This document shows, piece after piece, positions 1 to 7,453 of a stretch of DNA of 14,354 nucleotides. The position numbers and the translations under genes are program-made. How positions within the stretch are numbered: the stretch's first letter is position 1; the number at the start of each line of letters is the position of its first letter. The stretch comes from Chloroflexota bacterium. Its GTDB lineage: Bacteria; Chloroflexota; Anaerolineae; Anaerolineales; Anaerolineaceae. The stretch covers positions 1 through 14,354 of the forward strand of contig JAGVUS010000389.1 of the NCBI GenBank assembly GCA_019136175.1, read 5' to 3'. The notes under the pieces are model-generated. The model saw only the letters and a list, made by a program, of their open reading frames with translations, did no database searches and had not been told where the DNA came from.

Positions 1-1
1 G

Positions 2-280
2 GAGGGAAGCTGGCTGGGATTTGATATTATCAACAGCTTTGTGTTAAGGTCACCTTTTATCAAACCCTGGCTGGACATGCAGGCAAGCCTGGGCGCGCCA
101 TGGATTGGCACCATGGACGACCCGGTGGGATTTCTGGCTGAGAGGGAATGGATTGCTTCCATGACCCAGGGTGGACATCCGGGGGTGAATTTCGGACGCT
201 GGGTTTTGCCCGTTCTTCCGGTGGACTATCCTGGAATGCCGCATCACTGGCTGGTGACAGCACAAAAGCAGGATCGTTAA
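2..280 (+). CDS. Leucine carboxyl methyltransferase (LCM)-family SAM-dependent methyltransferase, C-terminal fragment
   Basis: The reading frame is open to the left edge of the window, so only the last 92 residues are present. The visible part reads EGSWLGFDIINSF, then GAPWIGTMDDPVGFLAEREW, and ends with a strand containing HHWLVTAQKQ. This order (a GS-x-L-x-F-D strand, a G-x-P-W turn followed by DDP, and a final WLV-A-K strand) matches the C-terminal part of the LCM / TIGR00027-type putative O-methyltransferases, which use S-adenosylmethionine. The SAM-binding glycine-rich motif would lie outside the window, so catalytic competence cannot be judged. The substrate is unknown; many bacterial members have none assigned. 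An in-frame GTG at 41 is not a credible start, because the frame continues upstream with family-like sequence. The TAA stop at 278-280 overlaps the stop of the convergent GH2 gene. The family call is from recognition and is fairly likely, not certain. Confidence 0.6.
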   Translation, partial: EGSWLGFDIINSFVLRSPFIKPWLDMQASLGAPWIGTMDDPVGFLAEREWIASMTQGGHPGVNFGRWVLPVLPVDYPGMPHHWLVTAQKQDR

Positions 281-2097
281 CGTTTTCCCGATGCGTTGGC
301 AATCAGGTCCTGGTGAATCAGTGTTACCTGGCTGGCGGGGATCTTTTCCACTTCCCGGTCGTAGGTCAGGAATCCGTTGATTTCAATTTCCACGTCGGTT
401 GTCTGGGTGTAGATTGCGGCTGCCAGACCCTCCCGAATCAGAGGTTTGAGTTCATCCCGAAGGATGGCGATGTAAGCCTCCACCACTGATTCCTCGGCAG
501 GGTAAAATTTATAACCAAATTTCTTCCCCGGATTCCAAAGGTGACCGGGGATTTTCAAACTGTACCCCCCAAATTCCGAGATGACAAAAGCCCGTCTGGA
601 GTGCGGTTTCCGCCGTTGCAGCCGGATGTTGTAGATGTGGCGGCTTTCAAAATCTCCGGCACCCTGGTCAAACCAGCCTGAGGCAGCATCAACCAGGCGG
701 GTTGGATCCCAGGTTTTGATGAGTTTGGCAATCCTGGTGCTTTGATATTGCCCCCATCCCTCATTGAATGGGACCCACACGGCAATACAGGGAAAGTTAT
801 AAAGATGCTGGATCATTGCACGCAGCTCGGCTTCAAATTGTGTGCGATTCTCCGGGTCAATTCTCCCTGCGCGTTTCCAGCGTTTTTCATCGCGTTCGTT
901 ATAACCGGTGCCGATTGCCAGCGTGGAAAGAAATCCTCCCACCGGTTTTCCTCCGTTGGGCATATCCTGCCAGACAATCATGCCCAAACGATCGCAGTGG
1001 TAATACCACCGCGCCGGTTCGACCTTGACATGTTTGCGGATCATGTTCATGCCCAGTTTCCGGGTGTATTCAATATCAAACCGCAGGGCTTCATCAGTGG
1101 GAGCCGTGTACAAACCATCCGGAAAATATCCCTGGTCAAGTGGACCATACAGGAAAATAGGTTCATGGTTCAGTTCAAACCGGGTGTGTCCCCTCGAATC
1201 CAGCCCCAGGCGATAGGAGCGCATGGCAAAATAACTGCAAATCTCGTCAACCGGTTTGCCATCTTTCAATAATTTAACAGTCAGGTCATACAGGTGGGGA
1301 GAGCCAGGACTCCAGGGTTTGGGATGCATGATCGGGATTGCCAGGGGCTGCCCGAGGGATGCGTAAGCCCGGGCGATTTCCATGCCCTGATCATACGCCA
1401 CTGCCTCAACAAGAAGGTCGTCCTGTTTCTGTCCCTGCACATGGAGTGAAATGTGGAGTTGCCTGGTATCAAGGTCGGGCGTCAACGTTAATGACCGGAT
1501 GTTGGTAGGGGGCACTGCTTCCAGCCAGACGGTTTGCCAGATCCCGGAAACGCTTGTGTACCAGATCCCGCGGGGATGCAGGGTTTGTTTTCCCCGCGCC
1601 TGCATTCCGCTATCAGATGGGTCTGCCACAGAGATGACGAGTTCATTATTGTTGAAAAAGCGGACATGTTGAGTCAGGTCAAAAGTGAATGGCAGGTAAC
1701 CGCCAGAATGAGAACCAATAAATGTTCCGTTCAACCAGACGTTGGTCTGCCAATCCACCGCGCCAAAGTGGAGCAGAATGGCTTGTCCCTGCCATTCTGT
1801 AGGGATGGAAAAGGTACGGAAGTACCATAATATTTCATCCGCGTGGAGAGGTTTTGCCACCCCTGAAAGGGAAGATTCCAACGGAAATGGAACCAGGATT
1901 GTCCCATCAAAATGTCCGGGAATCCCGGAATCGGCGGGTTGAATGGTGTATTCCCATAATCCGTTCAGGTTTTGCCAGTCTGGGCGCGTCAGCTGGGGGC
2001 GGGGGTATTCCGGGAGGGGGCAGGCTGGATCCACCCTGTCCGCCCAGCGGGTTTTGAGTGGAGATGGGGCTGGATGCCATTCGTGGGATGTAGACAT
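277..2097 (-). CDS. Glycoside hydrolase family 2 protein (beta-galactosidase/beta-glucuronidase-like)
   Basis: This 606-residue cytoplasmic enzyme has the GH2 layout: an N-terminal sugar-binding jelly roll (about residues 30-195, starting with RPDWQNLNGLWEYTI), an immunoglobulin-like sandwich (about 195-290) and a catalytic TIM barrel (about 295-600). The acid/base Glu is E446 in WVPFNEGWGQ, and the nucleophile is E508 in VISEFGGYS. GH2 enzymes are retaining exo-glycosidases; members act on beta-galactosides, beta-glucuronides, beta-mannosides or alpha-L-arabinosides, and the sequence alone does not settle which. There is no signal peptide. The ATG at 2097 is preferred: an AAGGA lies 10 nt upstream and the start falls 7 nt after the GH127 stop. 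A TTG seven codons upstream (2118) would overlap that gene and lacks a better ribosome site. As the last gene of the transporter-GH127-GH2 operon, it probably acts on the same imported oligosaccharide. Its TAA stop shares the TTAA at 277-280 with the opposing gene. Confidence 0.85.
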   Translation of the reverse strand: MSTSHEWHPAPSPLKTRWADRVDPACPLPEYPRPQLTRPDWQNLNGLWEYTIQPADSGIPGHFDGTILVPFPLESSLSGVAKPLHADEILWYFRTFSIPTEWQGQAILLHFGAVDWQTNVWLNGTFIGSHSGGYLPFTFDLTQHVRFFNNNELVISVADPSDSGMQARGKQTLHPRGIWYTSVSGIWQTVWLEAVPPTNIRSLTLTPDLDTRQLHISLHVQGQKQDDLLVEAVAYDQGMEIARAYASLGQPLAIPIMHPKPWSPGSPHLYDLTVKLLKDGKPVDEICSYFAMRSYRLGLDSRGHTRFELNHEPIFLYGPLDQGYFPDGLYTAPTDEALRFDIEYTRKLGMNMIRKHVKVEPARWYYHCDRLGMIVWQDMPNGGKPVGGFLSTLAIGTGYNERDEKRWKRAGRIDPENRTQFEAELRAMIQHLYNFPCIAVWVPFNEGWGQYQSTRIAKLIKTWDPTRLVDAASGWFDQGAGDFESRHIYNIRLQRRKPHSRRAFVISEFGGYSLKIPGHLWNPGKKFGYKFYPAEESVVEAYIAILRDELKPLIREGLAAAIYTQTTDVEIEINGFLTYDREVEKIPASQVTLIHQDLIANASGKR

Positions 2098-2104
2098 GGG
2101 AAAA

Positions 2105-4060
2105 TTATCCTTGAACAAAGATATTCATTTGGGATGATCCGCGATTAGCCCAGAGCATATAGGGTATAAATTTAAACTGTTTTCCGTCAATGGTATTTCC
2201 CTGGAGGGTTATGCAACCTTGAAGAAGATCTGGTTCCCAGTTCGCCCTGATGGATTCCCGATGGATGGTCAGGTTGAAAATGTCCACGCCGGGTTGATCG
2301 GTACTCTCCAGGCAGTAGAGGATGGGACCGCGGCCCAGTGCAAGTTTTCCTCCGCAGGATGGCAGTCGGCGATCCTGTCTGTAAAAGCGGATGGGCATTG
2401 AAAGGGATAACGAAATTTCATCGCCGGGTTTCCACAATCTTTCCAGGTGGAGATAACAGGATGTGTATGGCGAATAACCACAAGCGGTTTGCACCGGCGT
2501 TCGGATGGGGTGCGAAATATCTTCAGCTTGATGATTTATAAACAGCGCATAGCCATCTGTCCAGGAGGGTATGCGTAAATGAAATGCAGCCTGGCGGGGT
2601 GCATCCATCTCCAATTGAATGGTAATTTCTCCATGCCAGGGCAATCCAGAGATTGTGTTGATGATCATTCCGGGTTCCAATTCTGCCCGACTGGAAATAT
2701 ACTGATGAACCCAGTAATCGTTTTCGTCCCGGCTGTAGAGATAAGTTCCCAGCGCAGCCCAGGTGCGGGAGAGATTGGAAGGACAGCAGGGAACGGTATA
2801 CCATGGCTGCCGCTTTAACTCGCCGCGGCTGGCAAGTGGATTATCGTAAAAATACGTTGTGCCATCCAATCCCATCGATACAGAGGCAGCGTTGTATAAT
2901 TGCCATTCCAGCAGGTCGGCAAACTGGGCGTCTCTGGTCAGGAGAGTCATTTCCCAGTTCCAAAAGATGCTCCCAAGCGCAGCGCAAGTTTCTGCGTATG
3001 CCAGGTCCGGGTGAAGTTCATAATCGCGACCGAATCCCTCGATTAATGGAAGCGCACCCAATCCGCCGGTGACATACATCCGCCTGATGACCATTCGATC
3101 CCAGGCTTTCATGAGGTTGGGAATGAATGACACATCGTTTGTATGTTTTGCCAGCATGGCAATGGCGGTTTGCAAGTAGGTGAACCGGACCGCATGCCCA
3201 ACCGGGACAGTTTGCTCCCGGATGGGGCGGTTCTGTTGGGCGTATTTCCCTGTCAGCAGACTATGTGCCAGCCGCAGTGGAAGGAGTGGAGGTACACGGT
3301 GCAGGAGACGCGATGGCTGTGTGGGAGGCTGATGGTATGGGTGGTTCTGCTGATACAGGGTCCGCTGCCGGTTTCGGATATTCATCCGCCGGGTGGTGCG
3401 ACGGGATTGCTGGAGGAATTTCCAGCCGTATCCCCGCATACGTCCACGCCGTTCGAGGAATTTACGAGCGAGCTCCAGGGATGACAGATCACCAGTTGCC
3501 TGGTACAGGCGCAGCAGGGCGATTTCAATCTCTTCATGTCCATCCGTCTGGATGGGTGGTGCATCCTTAAATACCTCAACAAGCAGGCTGGCAGCCCGGC
3601 GGGCAATTTCCAATACTTGATTTTCACCAGTGGCAAGGTAATGAGATACGCCTGCTTCCATCAGGTGACCAAGACAGTACAGTTCGTGTTCAATTTGCAA
3701 ATTTTCCCATCGCTCACCTGGAAAGTGCAGCTGGTTGTATGTGTACAGGTAGCCATCCTGCATCTGGGCTTTCTCCAGGATGGAGATCAATTCATTCACT
3801 TGTTTTTGAATTTGGGGGGTTGGGTGATGTGCCATAACGCGGGAGGCAGCATCCAGCCATTTATAGGCATCTGAATCTGCAAAGAACATCCCTTCCCGGA
3901 ACCCATCTGAAAGGCTGGCAGCCTGACGAAAGTTCTGGATGCAACCAGTTGCCTCCAGTTGGTTCCATTGGTGGGGGAGTGCATTCTCAAGATTGGTTGC
4001 CAGCCGTTCGCGCCAGAAACCGCCTAATATTTCCACATCACGGAGTTCCAGTTCCTTCAT
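2105..4060 (-). CDS. GH127-family beta-L-arabinofuranosidase (DUF1680), with unusual basic insert
   Basis: This 651-residue protein belongs to glycoside hydrolase family 127 (formerly DUF1680), whose type enzyme HypBA1 removes beta-L-arabinofuranose using a cysteine nucleophile held by zinc. All four expected metal and catalytic positions are visible: E357 and C359 in YAETCA, and the pair C425-C426 in YTVPCCPSN, where C425 matches the HypBA1 nucleophile. The family blocks REQ-x3-VGHAVR (about residues 281-292) and the C-terminal beta domain with LHLERLWKPGDEISL are present. There is no signal peptide, so it is cytoplasmic. Between ARKFLERRG (198-206) and PIREQ (279-283) there are about 72 residues rich in Arg, Gln, His and Pro, about twice what I recall for HypBA1. 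The ATG at 4060 is chosen because GGGAG lies 10 nt upstream and conserved sequence starts there (MKELELRDVEI). The frame extends to an upstream ATG at 4135, but that would run 68 nt into the transporter gene. Translation is probably coupled to the transporter. Confidence 0.87.
   Translation of the reverse strand: MKELELRDVEILGGFWRERLATNLENALPHQWNQLEATGCIQNFRQAASLSDGFREGMFFADSDAYKWLDAASRVMAHHPTPQIQKQVNELISILEKAQMQDGYLYTYNQLHFPGERWENLQIEHELYCLGHLMEAGVSHYLATGENQVLEIARRAASLLVEVFKDAPPIQTDGHEEIEIALLRLYQATGDLSSLELARKFLERRGRMRGYGWKFLQQSRRTTRRMNIRNRQRTLYQQNHPYHQPPTQPSRLLHRVPPLLPLRLAHSLLTGKYAQQNRPIREQTVPVGHAVRFTYLQTAIAMLAKHTNDVSFIPNLMKAWDRMVIRRMYVTGGLGALPLIEGFGRDYELHPDLAYAETCAALGSIFWNWEMTLLTRDAQFADLLEWQLYNAASVSMGLDGTTYFYDNPLASRGELKRQPWYTVPCCPSNLSRTWAALGTYLYSRDENDYWVHQYISSRAELEPGMIINTISGLPWHGEITIQLEMDAPRQAAFHLRIPSWTDGYALFINHQAEDISHPIRTPVQTACGYSPYTSCYLHLERLWKPGDEISLSLSMPIRFYRQDRRLPSCGGKLALGRGPILYCLESTDQPGVDIFNLTIHRESIRANWEPDLLQGCITLQGNTIDGKQFKFIPYMLWANRGSSQMNIFVQG
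2108..2112 (-). promoter_or_regulatory. Ribosome binding site of the GH2 gene, inside the GH127 stop region
   Basis: AAGGA on the minus strand lies in the last sense codons of the GH127 gene (CAA GGA TAA) and 10 nt before the ATG at 2097. It decides between that ATG and the TTG at 2118, and it suggests that a ribosome ending GH127 restarts on GH2. Confidence 0.6.
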
Positions 4061-4067
4061 AAGATGA

Positions 4068-5354
4068 TTACTCCCGGGATTCATCCGTTGAATTTTTGCG
4101 GATGAAGAGCAGCGGGACAAGGGCTGTAATCGCAATCAAGGCGCCGACCTGGAAGATTAGGGGTGGCGGGATGAAACCAGCTTCACCATTCATTACAGTG
4201 GGTGTGCCGAAAGCCTGGATCAGGCGGGAACCAATCGCAGGACCCAATACCATGGGGATTGCAATCCAGAAAATCATACGCACGCCGAGAAATTTACCCC
4301 GGTTGGCTTCCGGAAGCAGGTCCTTCAACCATGCAACCGCTGCTACACCGGCTGCCATTGTGACAGCCTGCCAGAGTAATGCTGTAAGTGCCAGGGGAAC
4401 GAGACCACGGGCAAAAGAGAAGATCAAGCCACCAAGAGACCCTACAACGGTGCAAACCAGGATCATCGTCCGGCGTTCCCATCGATCAGCAAGCAGACCG
4501 AAGGGGACGGCGAGGAGTGCACTGCCGAGCATGACTGCTCCACCGATGATGCTGAACTCGGTTTTGGAAATTCCAATGTAGTTGTTCAGGTAGACAATCA
4601 GGTAGGGCATGGATACCTGGTAACCGATGTTGGCAAGCATGATATTCAGCAGCACCAGGAAAAGGGTTGTATTTTCCCGAACAGTTTTCCACTGGAATAA
4701 TTCCGCAAACTCCGCCCAAAAGGAGCGACCGGGAGGGATGGCGGGAGCAGGTACATCCTGCAGCAATCCGCCTCCCACGATGCCGGAAAAGATGACAATT
4801 GCACCCAGAACGTAGAAGAATGTAAAATATCCCACCTGGTCAATTAAAACTCCGGCTGCCGCCATGGCAACAATTTGTGCAATAAAAACTGCCATGTTCA
4901 ATACGCCTTCCACCCTGCCGCGCTCGCGGGTGGAGGCAATATCGGTTGTCCAGGCATTGAAGGCGGCATCGTTGGCGGTTGATCCGAAGAATGTCATGAT
5001 GGAGTCGGCAATCACAACCATGATAACTGCCAGGCTGGTTGTCTTAATGTATGCAACGGTTGGGAACAGGATGGTTGAAATCCCCCAGAGGATATACCCG
5101 ATGAGGATAAACGGTTTACGGCGACCGAACCGCCAGCGCGCCCTGTCGCTGAGGGTTCCCATCAGCAGCGTGGTCAAGGTTGCTGTGATGGCACTGGCTG
5201 CCACCATCCATGCCACCGGGCGAGGATCTGGGGTCAATTGATCATATACAAAGGTGTTGAACCAGCTGTTCTCAACAGCCCAGGCAATCTGACCGGTAAC
5301 TGCCAGGAGGACAAGGGCAACCCAGGCGCGAGGTGAGATTTTTCGTTCCGGCAT
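4068..5354 (-). CDS. MFS sugar transporter (GPH / SLC45-like)
   Basis: This is a 428-residue polytopic inner-membrane protein with about 12 hydrophobic segments, the usual length for major facilitator transporters. The loop between helices 2 and 3 carries GTLSDRARWRFGRRKPF (residues 66-82), the form of MFS motif A seen in sucrose/SLC45 and glycoside-pentoside-hexuronide:cation symporters. A second motif A copy, PFGLLADRWERR (284-295), marks the start of the C-terminal half. These families usually move sugars or glycosides together with protons or sodium. It is the first gene of an operon with GH127 and GH2 enzymes that lack signal peptides, so it most likely imports their oligosaccharide substrate; this is inference from context. 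The ATG at 5354 has a strong ribosome site, GGAGG at 5362-5366, seven bases upstream. The stop at 4068-4070 is 7 nt from the GH127 start. The exact sugar is unknown. Confidence 0.85.
   Translation of the reverse strand: MPERKISPRAWVALVLLAVTGQIAWAVENSWFNTFVYDQLTPDPRPVAWMVAASAITATLTTLLMGTLSDRARWRFGRRKPFILIGYILWGISTILFPTVAYIKTTSLAVIMVVIADSIMTFFGSTANDAAFNAWTTDIASTRERGRVEGVLNMAVFIAQIVAMAAAGVLIDQVGYFTFFYVLGAIVIFSGIVGGGLLQDVPAPAIPPGRSFWAEFAELFQWKTVRENTTLFLVLLNIMLANIGYQVSMPYLIVYLNNYIGISKTEFSIIGGAVMLGSALLAVPFGLLADRWERRTMILVCTVVGSLGGLIFSFARGLVPLALTALLWQAVTMAAGVAAVAWLKDLLPEANRGKFLGVRMIFWIAIPMVLGPAIGSRLIQAFGTPTVMNGEAGFIPPPLIFQVGALIAITALVPLLFIRKNSTDESRE
4071..4075 (-). promoter_or_regulatory. Ribosome binding site of the GH127 gene, inside the transporter stop region
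   Basis: GGGAG on the minus strand is part of the last codons of the transporter (CGG GAG TAA) and sits 10 nt before the ATG at 4060. Spacing and placement are the same as at the GH127-GH2 junction. It supports the short start over an ATG at 4135. Confidence 0.6.
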
Positions 5355-5393
5355 CCTACTGCCTCCGAGTTATTAGATATCAGGATGAATATA

Positions 5394-5422
5394 AGTGTAC
5401 AGGAAAGGCGAATTTTGGGCAA
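5394..5422 (-). promoter_or_regulatory. Candidate sigma-70-type promoter of the transporter-GH127-GH2 operon
   Basis: On the minus strand TTGCCC (5417-5422) and TACACT (5394-5399) are separated by 17 bp. Each matches four of six consensus bases. The start site would fall near 5387, giving a leader of about 30 nt that includes the strong ribosome site of the transporter gene. The boxes are only moderate, as would suit a regulated promoter. The 215-bp spacer is AT-rich, so other pairings are possible. Confidence 0.4.
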
Positions 5423-5432
5423 CGATAAATAA

Positions 5433-5449
5433 CCGTTCAATATAAACGG
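5433..5449. promoter_or_regulatory. Inverted repeat upstream of the sugar operon promoter (CCGTT-7-AACGG)
   Basis: Arms CCGTT (5433-5437) and AACGG (5445-5449) flank a 7-bp AT-rich centre, about 10 bp upstream of the candidate -35 box. The size and position would suit a sugar-responsive regulator. No regulator gene for it is in the window. The arms are short enough that chance is possible. Confidence 0.3.
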
Positions 5450-5472
5450 AATGGTTAAAAAAATTTACCATT
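5450..5472. promoter_or_regulatory. AT-rich palindrome upstream of the sugar operon promoter (AATGGT...ACCATT)
   Basis: A 23-bp interrupted palindrome has 6-bp arms AATGGT (5450-5455) and ACCATT (5467-5472) and two further matched pairs inside. It directly abuts the CCGTT/AACGG repeat. Together they form a compact block of dyad symmetry upstream of the candidate -35 box, suggesting an operator or activator site for the transporter operon. Confidence 0.35.
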
Positions 5473-5524
5473 GTCTTAATAAAAATTAATGCAATTAATA
5501 ATCAGATACCATATAATAGTTGTA

Positions 5525-5561
5525 CAGATTGTCTGGGTGCCCCCCTCACCCCGACAATCTG
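5525..5561 (-). terminator. Strong stem-loop at the end of the MarR-ABC operon, probable terminator
   Basis: CAGATTGTC (5525-5533) pairs perfectly with GACAATCTG (5553-5561). After one T/C mismatch, GGGTG (5535-5539) pairs with CACCC (5547-5551), leaving a 7-base C-rich loop. The stem begins 8 nt after the stop of the second ABC gene and precedes the transporter promoter region. No run of U follows on the minus strand (next bases TACAACTATT), so this is not a textbook intrinsic terminator. It may terminate weakly or protect the 3' end of the message. Confidence 0.6.
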
Positions 5562-5569
5562 CGTTTAAT

Positions 5570-7453
5570 TTACAGGGTGGAAACGTGTTCGAACTGGCTG
5601 TTGTAAAGCTCGGTATAAAAGCCGCCCTTGTTTAATAATTCCTCGTGGTTTCCCTGTTCCACAATATCCCCATCCCGCATGACGAGTATCAAGTCTGCAT
5701 TTCGGATGGTGGAGAGCCGGTGGGCAATGATAAAGCTGGTACGTTCCTGCATCAATGTATCCATCGCCTGCTGAATCAGGATCTCTGTGCGCGTGTCCAC
5801 GGAACTGGTGGCTTCATCAAGGATCAACATGTGCGGATTGGATAATACTGCCCGCGCAATGGTCAGAAGCTGCTTTTGACCTTGCGAAATGTTGGTGGTT
5901 TCTTCGTTAAGCACCATCCGGTACCCATCCGGCAGGGTGTGGATGAAGTGATCCACGTGGGCTGCCCGGGCAGCAGCCATGACTTCCTCGTCCGTGGCAT
6001 CCGGGCGACCATAGCGTATGTTTTCCATGATTGTGTCATTGTACAGCCAGGTATCCTGCAGAACCATTCCAAACAGGTCTCGCAAGCCAATGCGGGTGTA
6101 TTCCTGAATATTTTTTCCATCCACCAGGATGGCGCCCGAGTTAACGTCATAAAAACGCATTAACAGCTTAACCACAGTGGTTTTCCCGGCACCCGTGGGA
6201 CCGACAATGGCAATTTTTTGTCCGGGTTTGACCCGGGCGGAAAAGTTTTTAATAACCAATTTTTCGGGGTCATATCCAAACTGAACATTTCGGAATTCCA
6301 CTTCTCCGCGTACCCTGGAGGGTGCAATCGCGTTTTCTGTTTCCGGTACCTCTTCAGTTTCATTCAGAAATTCAAAAACCCGTTCCGCTGCCGCGGCGGT
6401 TTGTTGGAGAACGTTGGAAATATTGGCGAGTTGGGCAATCGGCTGCGTAAAGGAGCGAACATACTGAATGAACGCCTGAATGTCGCCAACGGTAACCAGG
6501 TTGCGGATTGCCAGGACTCCCCCCATCATGACAACTGCCACGTAACCAAGATTGCCAATAAATCCCATGATGGGCATCATCAAGCCGGACAGAAACTGGG
6601 ATTTCCAAGCGGATTGGTAGAGGGTATCGTTCAATCCGTTGAATTTCTCGACGCTCTTCCTTTCGCCGTTAAAGGCTTTCATAACTACGTGACCACCGTA
6701 CATCTCCTCAACATGCCCGTTTACATGCCCCAGGAATTCCTGCTGCTGTTTGAAGTATTTTTGAGAATTCTTGATCACCAATCCGGTTACGACGGCGGAC
6801 AGGGGGATGATCACCAGGGAGACCAAGGTCATCTGCCAGCTGATGGACAGCATCATGATGAGTACGCCAACCACGGTGACCGTGGAGGTGATGATCTGGG
6901 TCAAGCTCTGGTTGAGTGTCTGACTGACGGTGTCCACGTCGTTGGTTACGCGGGAGAGAACCTCTCCGTGGCTGGTACCGTCAAAATATTTCAGCGGCAT
7001 GCGATTAATCTTGGCGGCGATTTCCTTGCGGAACCGGTAGGTCATTTTCGCGGACACATCCGACATGACCCATCCTTGAATGTACGTAAACAAGGAGGAA
7101 AGCAGGTAAAGGATGCCTATGGTAATCAGAATATTCCCAATGTATGGAAAATCAATCCCGGTGCCGGTCCCGGAAATCTGCGCCATTACCCCTTCAAATA
7201 ACCTGGTGGTCGCTTTCCCAAGGATTTTTGGTCCGATAATGTTGAAGATGGTCGATGCTGCAGCAAACAGCATGACAACCAGGATGGGAAGCCTGTATGG
7301 TGCGAGATACTGGACAAGCCTGGCAAGGGTGCCTTTAAAATCGCGTGCCTTCTCACCGCCCATCATTCCCATAGGTCCACCCATTGGTCCCCCGTGTCCC
7401 ATGGGTCCGCGCCTTGGCTGGTTTTGGTTGCGTGTGCTGGACTGTGTGGTCAT
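5570..7453 (-). CDS. Heterodimeric ABC exporter, subunit with consensus ATPase residues (EfrD/LmrD/TM288-like)
   Basis: This 627-residue half-transporter has an N-terminal transmembrane domain (about residues 50-350, six helices) and a C-terminal nucleotide-binding domain (about 383-620). Visible motifs are Walker A GPTGAGKTT (418-426), Q-loop Q466, signature ISQGQ (522-526), Walker B MLILDE with catalytic E547, and switch H578 in IIAHRL. Its own catalytic residues are intact, while its signature deviates from LSGGQ (S-Q-G-Q). This is what the TM288-type partner of asymmetric exporters shows, because its signature contributes to the degenerate site. The N terminus (residues 14-33) is rich in Gly, Met and Pro (MGHGGPMGGPMGMMGG), an extension I recall in related exporters. 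The ATG overlaps the TGA of the upstream ABC gene (ATGA, 7450-7453), with GAGGA six bases before it. Known relatives export drugs, peptides or other hydrophobic compounds; the substrate here is unknown. Confidence 0.9.
   Translation of the reverse strand: MTTQSSTRNQNQPRRGPMGHGGPMGGPMGMMGGEKARDFKGTLARLVQYLAPYRLPILVVMLFAAASTIFNIIGPKILGKATTRLFEGVMAQISGTGTGIDFPYIGNILITIGILYLLSSLFTYIQGWVMSDVSAKMTYRFRKEIAAKINRMPLKYFDGTSHGEVLSRVTNDVDTVSQTLNQSLTQIITSTVTVVGVLIMMLSISWQMTLVSLVIIPLSAVVTGLVIKNSQKYFKQQQEFLGHVNGHVEEMYGGHVVMKAFNGERKSVEKFNGLNDTLYQSAWKSQFLSGLMMPIMGFIGNLGYVAVVMMGGVLAIRNLVTVGDIQAFIQYVRSFTQPIAQLANISNVLQQTAAAAERVFEFLNETEEVPETENAIAPSRVRGEVEFRNVQFGYDPEKLVIKNFSARVKPGQKIAIVGPTGAGKTTVVKLLMRFYDVNSGAILVDGKNIQEYTRIGLRDLFGMVLQDTWLYNDTIMENIRYGRPDATDEEVMAAARAAHVDHFIHTLPDGYRMVLNEETTNISQGQKQLLTIARAVLSNPHMLILDEATSSVDTRTEILIQQAMDTLMQERTSFIIAHRLSTIRNADLILVMRDGDIVEQGNHEELLNKGGFYTELYNSQFEHVSTL

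Noticed and set aside
2098..2118. TTG start at 2118 for the GH2 gene
   Set aside because: It overlaps the GH127 end; the ATG at 2097 has AAGGA 10 nt upstream and repeats the junction layout of the operon.
3215..3442. GH127 as a frameshifted pseudogene
   Set aside because: The frame is open throughout, catalytic Glu/Cys residues on the far side are intact, and neither alternative frame gives family-like sequence for the odd segment. Kept as an insert to be checked.
4061..4135. Upstream ATG starts (4135, 4084) for the GH127 gene
   Set aside because: They would overlap the transporter gene and add Ser/Arg-rich residues unlike the family; the ATG at 4060 has a well-placed GGGAG.
6218..7201. Long plus-strand open frame of 327 codons inside the second ABC gene
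   Set aside because: It lies wholly antisense to a gene with every ABC motif, and its His/Gly/Asn-rich sequence resembles no protein family; it is a by-product of codon use on the other strand.
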